Shown piece by piece: positions 14,401 to 26,400 of a stretch of 64,000 bases of DNA. Within the stretch, counting starts at the first letter, position 1; each line of letters opens with the position of its first letter. Under the pieces are notes generated by a model. That model saw nothing but the letters and a program-made list of their open reading frames with translations. It did no database searches and had not been told where the DNA came from. Location: NCBI GenBank assembly GCA_020086605.1, contig JACBWW010000018.1, positions 12,493,252-12,557,251 on the forward strand. The letters run 5' to 3'. The translations under genes were made by a program, and so were the position numbers. Source of the DNA: Lanius collurio (Eukaryota; Chordata; Aves; Passeriformes; Laniidae).

Positions 14401-17400
14401 TGAAAAAAAGACAATAACTTAAATAAAGGTGAAAGAATAAGGAGTACTTGCCCCAAAATGCATGCATATTTACAATAATATATCATTCAAACATACAAGA
14501 TAAACTTTTAGAGACACTACAGTAAATAAATCAACAGTGCAGAATAATCAAATAATTGGGAGAAGCTTATCTACATTAATAAAAATGAAAATATTAAGAG
14601 TTTTGTTTTAGCTTGAATATCATGGTCATTTACAGATGGGAGCACTCCATAGATTTCCATTTAAACAAGGAATTCTATATTTGTACAAAGTTTGATTTTT
14701 AGGTCAGCAAGACTGACTTGTTCTGCATACAATTTATTTTTTTCAAGCCCTGGGGTGCTTCTTTTTGTTGTTTTTTTTTTCCTAGATGGGAAAAAGCGGT
14801 CCAAGTAAGAAGGCCATCTTTATGGATTGTGGCTTCCATGCAAGAGAGTGGATCAGCCCTGCTTTCTGCCAGTGGTTTGTGAAAGAGGTCAGTAAGCTTA
14901 ATGATGAAAAAATATTTTACAAAATGCAACTATGTTTAAGAAAATCTTAAATGAGCAGCAAGAGCTCAGGCTGCTGCCTTTGTCTCTCTAAATATGTGTC
15001 TGCTCATGCCTTCTCTCACCTCAGAGGGTTAAGGTGTAACTACTTAAACCAGATCTTTGTGCTTAGACCTGTAATCTTTCAGCAGCTTAAGACAACCTGA
15101 AGCATGTCTAAGAGGTACCAACAACTACAAGGGTTACTCACACAATTTGTAAATTCTTTTTTGCACCTGTAGTCAGAGAAAGGTGAGAGAAAAGCAAACA
15201 GCTCTAGTAACATTATAAACACAGCCATTTTCTGTACACAGACATAAGGAATAAGGAAGTTCAAGGGCACATCAGAGGGCACCTGAACGCACTTCAGAAC
15301 AGCTGACTTGCTACAGTTCCAGGTGGAGGATTTCTTGCAACCAGCTTTATTCAGTAAGGCAATAGAGAGGATGGAAACCAACCCTCAGCTCAGCACTGAG
15401 GAAATGTACCCAAGAAAGGAGGAAGACTATAAATGAAGCTTCCTAAGCACCATTCAGGAAGAGGGAAATGCATATACATCCCTTTGAGCTGCCACTTCAG
15501 GCTGTACAGAATGGGTGGTAAAATATGAAACCAGATTCAAGGAAGAGCTGCAATGGTGAAATTAGCTTCACTTCAGTCTGGGATACTTTAGGTCTTGAAT
15601 TAAACAATGTTATGCCCTTCATATTTTCTTTCTCACCACCACTATAAAGCAGGTGGGGTTTATCAAATGCTGCACAGCCTTCTTCACAGAGACAGGTATG
15701 TCACACCTCAGATGGGGGAGATCAGCCACTTTAGCAGAGTAACTTACTGACTGAATCTCAAATTCTGTAATAACTTCTGTTGGAAGATTAAAAAAAAAAA
15801 CACCAACAAAACCAACCAACCAAATAAATAAAACCACACCAGAAGCAGCAGCTGGAATTTAAAACCTAAGAAAAGGAAAGCCAATCTACGTGAGCCAGCC
15901 ATGCTGGCAGAGGCTTTGGTGGCAAGTATAATCTCAGTCTTATCAGACAGGCATGTAGTTTTGTGCAGGGAGCAGTGGAAATTGGAAGTGACATTTCAGT
16001 GGAGTCAATGGGAATATGATTTCATTAGTGCCTAACAAGGCTGCAGACAGTATGTGGTACCATTTTTCTCTCAGCAATTCACGTCACTGCAGCTGTCATT
16101 TTCCCTGTCTGGTCACTTAATTCATGGGCGTACCTGACACCAGCAGTGCCTCTGCTCAGTGTGTCCATAGGCAGAAGTGCTTTAGAAGTGCAGACCTCTC
16201 AGCACCATCAGTGTTTCACTTGTGATTGCTTTTAGACATAAAAGTAAAAAAAATAGAGAAAAACACAAGCAAGGTGGATTGTTTTATGTATCTCAAAAAA
16301 GAAAACCCCCCCAGAAAACAACCAAACAAAAACAATACCAAAAAAACAAACAAAAAACCACCCAGACGAACAAAAAAAAAAAAAAAATCTCCCAATAACA
16401 AGTGTAAAATAAAACCCAAGAAAAGTAATTTCAAGTGATATGAAACTGCTTTTCTAGATTTTACATCCCACCCTATTTGTGATTTACAGGAAAAAGAAGC
16501 CCCCCGTGCCCTTTGTGGCTGTGTAAATAAAACATGGGTGCAACACGCTAAGAGCAAGTTTCCATGATCATTGTATGGTCTCTCAACACTGATATGAATC
16601 TGTGAACATGCATAGCAAGTGCCAGGCCATAAACAACCAGGATATACAGAATAGAGCAGGAGTTCCTGTTTGTTATTCAATATATGTGTCTGGAACAGTG
16701 CAGGGAAAAATCTGTCTCCCTATGAATAAATGCATCCACAGAATTATAGCTGGAAATATGTTAGGATGCTACTTAGAAATATTGTCTTTAACTTGGGTAG
16801 TTGATGAAATTTCTGCACAACAGATATAGAAAATTGAAATAATGATTTTTGCTTCTCACATAAATTAAACTCAAACCTTAAAGGTGTTAGGATGTGGAAA
16901 TATATATGGACAGGAATATTGTTCTGTCTGTACTCAAGAAGCTAGTAAATAGAAGTCTCTTTCCAGTGATTTATCATCCTGTTCAAAATCAACATTCCTT
17001 CATCTTATAATTTATCTACCAGCATAAGATGGTTTTCTAACACCAGTGTGGTTTGAGTCAGTGCAAATCTAGCACATATAATAACAAAGAGGTCCCATCT
17101 CATGTACTGGAGTGACCTGGATGACTCTATCTACCAAATTCATTAATTCCTGACCCAGATCCAGGCCATTACATACACACAGGAGATACCCATCTGTGAA
17201 GGCATCATCAGCTTTTTCTGCTTTTCTCCAAGTAGGCTGTGGAGACCTATGGAAAAGACACTGTCATGACGACACTTCTTGACAATCTGGACTTCTATGT
17301 TCTGCCTGTTGTTAACATTGATGGTTACATTTACACTTGGACAAATGTAAGTACATTCTTCTTATTGTTGGAAGATCCAACTGTCAGAACTCACTCTTAG

Positions 17401-20400
17401 TTTTCATCGATGATTCTGTTACAGAACCGCATGTGGAGAAAGACTCGCTCTAAAAATGCCAATAGCATTTGCTTTGGGACAGATCCCAACAGGAATTTTG
17501 ATGCTGGCTGGTGCAGTAAGTGTCTCCTAACAAGAGTTGCAAGTAATTATATACAAGTGCAATAGCCAATATACTTAATTATAAATTTCCCCTGCCTGAT
17601 GGTCCAGCTTCAGCTTGACTGAAGACCACCACTGGAGCATTGTGGAGTAGATTGTGTTTAATTTTTAGAGCAGTTTGGGGAAAAAAAACCTAACTTGGCT
17701 ACTGGAATCATCAGTATGGCTACTTCCATGAACATATCTGCACACACATGTATATATATATATATATATACACCTACACTTACACACATATGTACACATA
17801 TATACATATAGACACACACACAGCTGTGAGCTCAGAACAGAAACCAAAAAAGCTTGCTTTCATGGAAAGAGGTCTCTTTTGAGTGGTTTCCACTTCTCTG
17901 TTTCATGGAAGTGCCTTAGAAATTGAGAAGATACGAAAGGAGAGGACTGTTAAGTACTGAAGGAAATCAGTATCCCAAATCATTTCCATAATATAGGGCT
18001 TTACATCCATATTCATGTCCTTTCAATTATGCACACTGTAAAGGCCATATTTATTCATTGCTATGGGATGTTTCCCAGTGTCTTAACTATGCTATAAAAT
18101 ACTCCCTGCTCTGATAGGGCCTATGTATTAGCAGGATTTCCAAGGCTTACCTACAAAAGTGGTGTAACATGACTCTCCAAACAACTCACTTTTTCATTAA
18201 GGACTCATTAAATTTACCTCTCTTCTCAGCTGTTGGGGCCTCAAAATCCCCCTGTGCTGATACTTACTGTGGCTCTGCACCTGAGTCTGAAAAGGAGACC
18301 AAGGCTTTGGCTGACTTTATTCGTGAACATCTTTCTACAATCAAGGCATACTTGACAATTCACTCCTATTCCCAGCTGCTACTGTTTCCTTACTCATACA
18401 CTTACAAATTGCCACGGGATTACCAGGAACTGGTAAGTCTCTTTGTCATTTTGACTTAATGAAAAGAATAAGCAAAAATCATCACTTGCTACTTAGGTCC
18501 CTTTAACTTTAAGCACTTTCTTTAACATCTGGAAAGAATCCACACCACCAGTTTTTGAAAGTATTTTAGTGCTTCTTAGCAAGAACAAGGGAAACCATGA
18601 TGGTTTCAAGATAGCTCAAGCACAGGATGAACTTAAGAGCTTTATTTAATTTCCATACACACAATGAATTTGGCAGTGTCAGTTCTGTCTTCCAGTCATG
18701 CCATCCAGAAATCCCCTCTGCTGTGCAGCACTGTCTCTTTCTCTTCCAGAGGTTGCTGTATGTGTACCTTTAATATTTTACATAAAAATACAAGCCAAGC
18801 TAGCAGCTTGATAGATTGTAATAACTATTAAATAACTCAGCTGGTATCAACAGCCAGCAAGGATCTCTGTCTACCACTTTCTACTGAACCTTAGCCCTCA
18901 CTGAAGTGAAATGATGAAACAGGGTCAGGACATAGAGACAGTTCTTGACAAAAGTATAATTGAAAACAGCTACAAAAGATGTGAAAAGTTTCCATTTTGA
19001 GGCCTTTTTCAAGAGGCTCAACACAAACATTTCATTTAGAAGAAGGGAGGATGGATGTGGTATTTTATAGGACAATTCCTCTTTTGTCAATGCTAGAGAA
19101 AAGCCACACTCTAATGCCACTTAAGTTTTTTTTTTGCTCCTTAAAAACAAATAGAGAGATTAGGACTATTAAATGTGTATAAAAGCTGTAAACATTTCAT
19201 AGGCCAAGAATCAACAATCATGAATAATAAAATTACTTCAGTTCTCTGGCATACTAGCAATTAGAATCTGTTGGCAGGGAAAACAACACAGTAAGAGAAA
19301 ACAAACACATTTTAATTCCCCCTCTTTCCTGGATGCTGCCAAAAGTCCAAGGCAACAACACTGTGTGTTGCTCTGCTGTGTGGGTTTGACAGATTTATGA
19401 GTGCTCCCAAATACATGTCTTGATTCTGAACACGAGTACAAACCGGGGCCAAGAGTGAAGCTTCTTGTAAGATTTTTTAAGGCCTAAAAAAAAGATGAAT
19501 TTAAAAGGAAGATTTTGTTTTCTTAATTTATATTCCAGGAATTTTGTAATTTAAATTATTCCAGGGAGTGATGTAATATCTTGCCTTCATTTTTCACAAA
19601 AGCTTCATAATTCACACATTGCAGTTCAGTCTAAAGTAATAAAACAGCACTAAACACTTGAAGCTGCTTTGTTGTCAAGATCACAAAGTCCCTATTTGCC
19701 AAAAATTTGCATGACATTCTCTTCCCATTTTTTGAATGAAGAGCAAATGTGATGAAATATAACTAAAGTACAGTGTGTTTCTCAGAGTATTAAATGGAAA
19801 AAGTTTACATTGACAACTCGTTACTAAAACAATCCTTAGCAGTAAGAAAGAACCAATGTGCTTTGCTAGGTTTTAAAATTCTTAAATTTATATTTTACAT
19901 TGTCATTGTTCTATTCCAATATGCAGTAAAATTTAAACTCCCCTTTCCTGCCATAGAAGACAGTTCTGCTCTTACCATACAGCATAAAAACTAAATTGCT
20001 CAGGAATACAGGACATTTACTCCTCTTCAGCCATTTGATTTCACTTTGTATAGTAGTCTTTCCAATATCACTTTATACAATATTTTCAATTACTCACACT
20101 GATACCAGACAGAGATCCATTATATTCTTCTACAGAGCAACCACAAATCTTACCACCATAACAAGGTGACCTTATGAGTGCTTTTCACATCTTAATTAGG
20201 GAAATTATTTCCTCTATTGGTGGTCCCAACAGAGACAGCAGGATCCTACAGGTATTCAACTTGTACAGTATCTGATTTTAACAAGTGAAGACTTGTTGCC
20301 AAGAGTCCTTTTGGACAATGAAAGAGATCAGAGTATCACCCAATCAACATAGCCTGTAGTTGAGATAATTAAACAGAAAGGGCCTTATGCACTCCAATGT

Positions 20401-23400
20401 CAGTGAATTAAATAGAAAAACTGACTTCCACAGGCTGTGGGTCAGGTTCACAAGTACAGCTCTTCAGGTTACTTCAGATAACTTGAGAAACACTCATTTA
20501 AGATGTGACTAAAGAAAATGTAACATTTTCAATCAACAACTGTATTTTCTTGAGACAGCTACAAAAAGGAACTATTTTATATGCCACTTGCTGTGTTTAA
20601 TGTCTAAAAGTTCTGTCTAAATTTAGAAGAAGATATACTGAAGAATGAGAATTTTAACTTTTAATAAATATTGTTTGGGCAAATAAAATAATCATAAATC
20701 ATTTTGTAAATGAAGAACCAAAATTTATAGTGCCATTATCTTATCTTAGATGTTATTTTTACCCTGACAGATCTAATATATTAAAGGAAATATAGCTGCA
20801 ATTTCTTATCTCTTTCAGTGAGCAACTGGACATGTGTTTAAACAAAACCTCACATGTCTGCTTATCATTAATAACAATTTGTTCCATTGTATTTAATTAA
20901 AGGTAACATAATACCGTGGAGCTTATGTTGCATTCCAGTGTCCAAGATATAGAAGTGTGCAAAACTGAGTATTTTGAGATTGAAGACACTTAGTCTGTAG
21001 AAAAGAAAGGCCCAGAGAATGCCTGTACCTTCCTTCCCTGAACGTGTAGGGAACAGTGTGTTCTTGGGGCTCAAAACACTTTTTCTGTTTACAGCCTCAG
21101 GAACTCATCTAAAACTGTTTTGGTTTCTCAGGCAGAACAGGGCACTCTGAGAACCCCTTTATGTTCCACTGCATTGCTACAGCAAATCAGAACACCTCAA
21201 AGTTATTGTAACTTACTGAAAGTTACAGGAATTAGAACTATCACTCAACCATGCCTGGCCTTGGGGTGTAAAATGTGATGAAAGTCATGTATGTTCCTTC
21301 CTTCCCACAACTTCCCACTCTTCCACTTAGATGCAAGAGAATCTGTGAGGTTATCAATCCCACAGCTCACAAGGATTTTCCCTAAATTTGTCTCCCTTCA
21401 TTCAGGGTTGTTGTTTTGTTCCCCACAATGTGGGGAGTTGCACAAAACTTTCACTGTTATCCAAACAACAAAAATAAAAACATGCAAGACGGGAAAATCT
21501 AGGTCAGGAATTTCTCAGAAGTTACACAATATTCTTGTGATGACACCCTAGAAGAAATATGTCCTCCTTTTGGAGAATCACATTTTGTCTGCCTCACAAT
21601 CCACTTGGCTCATTCTTTACTATACCCTGGATTATTGCTCTGAACAAAGAATACACACTTGAATCCCTCTCCTACAGAGCAGAGGCATTAGCTTTTCACA
21701 ATAAGAAAATATGTTTGTCAAGGCCAGTATCTCTCCACACCCCAAAAAGATTCTTTTCATCTTTAATATTCACATTTTTGTCCTCTTGCAATAAAGAACT
21801 ATGTATTTAATCAGACTTTTCATAAACAGTTCAGCCCATATTTTTTAGTCAGTTCATATATTTGCCTTAGCTTCCCATTAGGTCACCCTATGCTTTCCTC
21901 ATTTACAGCAGACAAATCTAGCTTTATCAGTTCTTGTGTGCATTTGAATTGGCTCTGACTGTAGTTTGAGAGAGCAGAGGAATGTGCATAGTGCCCTTCC
22001 TTCCTTCCCATTTCAATTCCATCTCTCAGTTGAACTCAGCACCAAATACATCTCTGCAGCCAGCTCATACTCACTTACCAGACGAATGCAGGTGTTATTA
22101 CAGCTTCACAGACTGGAGCATATTACATGCATTTACAACCCAAGATAATTCTGGGTTGTAAATGAACTACAGACTAGGTTCTAGTCTGTATTACTTGAAT
22201 GCATACTGGCTACATGAGTTGTTGTTTCACCTCATCAAAATTCACCTTCCATATTGGATCAGTCTAGCATTTCACTTCCTCTTGAATGCTTAAAATAGGA
22301 CATATTAGAAAGTGGAGATATGCCCAGAGTCTTTGCAGCCTGCAAGAGTGAATTTCAAATATATAGCATGACCCTGGGAATATCAGTCTGATTATTTAAC
22401 TTAGTGCCTGGCTGTAAAGTCTTGAATATGTTTAAGGCATATGAAGACCTGTGGATAAGAATTGTTGAATCTCAAAAATCCTATGTCTAAGAGACTCAGA
22501 AAAGCCAATGAGGAGTTGCAATCTGCTGCTGTTGCATCTGTGCTATTGCACAGATTGCATTACTGTGATTGTACTATTTGTTACAGTAAATATTGTTAAA
22601 GTCAAATGGGAAGCACGACAAACAGGAAAGTTGGCAGAAAAGCAATATTTGAAATTGGCTTCACAACTCCTCTGTTGAGTTTACCACAACAGAACTGTTC
22701 TGTACTGGCAGTCTTACAATTGTGAAAAGGATGTGTTTAGTAGCAGCAACTTCCAGTTGGCATTCATGTGTGAATCTGGCTGATAGACAAGAGTCTCCAA
22801 CAGGTGTAGGGCCCATTTACCTTAACTGAGTTGCACTAGAAACCCTCTCACCAGGGACTGATTTCTTCAGCACTCTAGAAACTCACAGAGAAACAGGCTC
22901 GTAAAGAAAAAGCATCATTCCACTGACTGGATTCCCTGGGCTCTTGGAGCACATGCTTAACCATGAGCAACAACAGAACAGTGAACTAAATTACACATCA
23001 TCATGGACCCTTGAGGAGCGAGTCTGTTTTTACTGGCAAAACAAGAAGGCTCAGAAATTTAGATTCACTAGGCTAAAGCCAACTTAGCAAACCCACATTT
23101 TCAGACTTTCATTACAAAGGAAGTTGAGGGTCATTTTTCTTTACAAGTAAAACAAACAAGACCGAGATGAAGGGAAAATACAGCTTTTGTCCTTGAGCAA
23201 ATCAGTTTGCAGTCCGGTGAGGGAAGAGAGCAAGGGTCCAGTCAAGCAGTGAAAAGGCTTCTCCAGACCACTCTCAGATTGAGAGGGCAAAGGGAGTTGT
23301 TCACAAACAGCAGCTGCATAATCAACATCTGTGGAGTGTTTCTAAATGGTTACAGTTTGCTGGCAAACCCAGCCTGATGATACAAGAATAAAATGAGGGA

Positions 23401-26400
23401 GAGGCTCCCATAAAAATAACCTATTAACACACAAAATATGCTTAGCCTGATAATTTATCTTGTTAGTTCAAACTTCTGGATGTGGTGAGAAAGAGAAGCC
23501 AGTACCACATCTTTCATTAAAAGCTAATAATTGAAAACCCCAGGTTTGAAGGTTGTTAATTATGAAAGATAATGACAACTGAGAACACAACTCTGCTGTC
23601 TCACTGGCCCACGCACTCTGTACACAAGATCAAGCAAAATATTGGTAATTGCAGTGTAAACACAGATGGGTGATAAGCACAGGAAATGCCACCTTCTGCT
23701 GAAATGACCAGCTCTGAGAGCTCAGCTGGGAGTCAGAAGCTGCAAAGCCATTTCTGCTCCCAGTTACAAGGTATTACTCTGGAGTTATTTCTTTGACTGC
23801 AGGGCACCACTTGTTTCTCTGCTACTATAAATCTCACCAAAATTTTCCTTGCAAAAGAGGGATTCTTAACAGTATAAAACCCCAAACAAACAAACTCCAA
23901 ACAAACCACAACAATTTAGTCAAGCCCATTGTGCCAAGAAATGTAGAAAATCATTGAACAACAAAGAATATCCTTAAAAGTCAAAAGGAAAACAATGTTT
24001 CTCCCTGCAGGTGTATTCCAAATAATTTACAAGCTTGAAAACCGAAACCACTTTTTACCCTTTTGGAATGCATTGGGCATTATTTATATACCTCTGCACA
24101 GATCTCCCTATTATTTACTTCTTATGGACTGTTTTGATTAATTGAGCTATTTTGAGAAAAAAACTCAAACATATTTTCCTTATATTTTGTATTTATACTC
24201 ACAAGTATTTACTTAATACATATTATTCCTGCTGGTTTATGTTATATTATTAAGAAATTACATTAGTTCCTATAAAGTTGAAATTTAATTTTCTACCTTT
24301 AGTTTTTGGACTGTAAATCTATTAAGAAAGTAAATGGTAGAGTTACTTAAAGGAAAACAAAAGGATATCAAAACTACTGATAAAGCTTCATTTCATGAAG
24401 TCATAATGCTTAGGTATGTTTTTCACTTAGAGAGGGTCATTTGAAATACCACTTCATCTCCAACCTGGAGAGCTTGAGGAAGTTGTTTATTTGGATTCTA
24501 GGCTCCCAACAGCTGGAAATCTCAACTGCTCTTTCTACAAATCTCTATTTTTACAACTTCCGGGCCAATAATAAAAAAATCCCTCAGGTAAAAAGATTTC
24601 CTGACTTATTTTTTACAGTATTTTTTTCTAGTATGATTTAAAGCCATCATTTGGCTGCTGGCTGGAAGGAACACCCTGGGTGAAACAGCCCCAAAGAGCA
24701 GCTCTGCTCTTCTATTGTCCCTACTTTAGCTTACTAAAGAGAGACTAAATACCAGTTACCAACAGGTCTACATACTGCATCAGACAATCTTTCCACATTT
24801 TATATCCACTGTGCATATATTTGAAGAGAGGAAGAATCATTTTACATTTAAAAATTCATTTGCTATTGAGAGGAGATTTGACTCATTCTCAGAGGCTTAT
24901 TAAACACATATATTATAAACAACAGATGGCTGAAGAAAACATGGTATCACTAGCAGACAGCAGACTCCAACTTCTACAATTCCCTCAACATGTGTTAGAA
25001 ATTACTATGGATTTTAGAAAAATCAATTTGTAGAGGGATTAAAAAAGAAAGAAAAAACCCAACGCAAACCAAACAAAAAGACCACAGGAGAGACCTCCAA
25101 TTGCTCTGGATCCAAGATAGTGAAATGCAGAGCAACAACATTCTTCCTGCAATTGCTTGTCTTTATGTGATAGAGAGGCCAGAATCCAAACCTCACATTC
25201 AGGTACAGCCAGTGTTATAGGTGGAAAGACAAGCTTCAGGTATGCTTTGGTCTGCCTTGTTTAAATATCCTTCATATGCTAAAGGACCACAAGTTCCTAG
25301 AGCAAAATCCCATCATTCTAAAATGTTCTAACCCAAACATTTGGGAATGGGGACTCTAAATGGGGAATTCTGCAAGAAAGTAAGCTGCCAGTGATAATGC
25401 AAACACATTGTGATGTTGTTTTCCAGAAGCTAAGAAAGTTCTCTCAGTTAACTAAAATTTTCTAAATGCATTGTCCAATACGCCTTTTTGAGTAATTCAG
25501 AGGAACACTTGAAGCATAAGGATGAACAGAGAATATTTTCCAATATATCTTCCACTGGGAAGTAAGCCAGAGTGTAACCTACAGAGAAGGAAAGGGCTTG
25601 AGGAAATTCCTGGAATAGTAAGCCCTTCAGCTGCAAGCTATAGAGAAATATATGGCAACCCATTGCTTATTCTTATACTGAACATATGCTCTCAAAAATC
25701 ATTCATATTTATCATCTGTTAGTAATAGTTTTCATGTTTTATTACCAACATGCTGCATAATGAAGAATTGGAAAAGCCACACGTTCTAAAGAAAAGTCTG
25801 TAATTTTCCTTAATGCAAACACACAAAGCTTCATAGTACTATTGATGGGCCTGATCCAATCCTCACTGAAATCAGTGGGAGTTGGAAGAGTCCCTCTGTG
25901 CACAGGAAATGAATTGAAATTAATGAGACTACATATGGTTTCAGGGTAATTTATGCCTTTTTAGGCTGTTAATATTTATAAGACCTTAATCTGCTTCCAC
26001 TTGTATCAATGTTCAACTCCCCTGACTGAGCCAACTCCACTCAGAATTTATGGCTGCATGAACAGAAGGAAAAGAAAGGCTATTGTATGTTTGCAATTTA
26101 CTGTACTAAGTTATTACCATTCTCTAAGATTCTCTTATCTCTAAGTAAGATTCCTTACATAGTTTGAACCTTGTACAAGCTTCTTCAAAGTCTAGAAAGA
26201 GCTGTTACCTCTTATCTCCTTATCTGTCCAAACCCCACCGGACTGTACACCAGGCTGCAACAGACCATACACAGGCTGGAGCACACTCCTAAAGCTTGGA
26301 GAATGAGATCTTTAGTGCCAAGCTCTTTTCACAACACCAGGACAAGCTAGGCTTTGTCAGCTACTGACACCTGGTCATACTGAGAGGTGAACAACAGTTT

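Noticed and set aside
16216..16680. 154-codon minus-strand frame rich in Phe/Leu/Gly
   Set aside because: It crosses an A/C-rich low-complexity stretch whose reverse complement yields Phe, Leu and Gly codons; not coding.
22533..22559. Short hairpin (tgcatctgtgc, loop tatt, gcacaga-t-tgca) considered as a microRNA precursor
   Set aside because: The stem is only about 11 bp with a bulge and a 4-base loop, far too short for a pre-miRNA.
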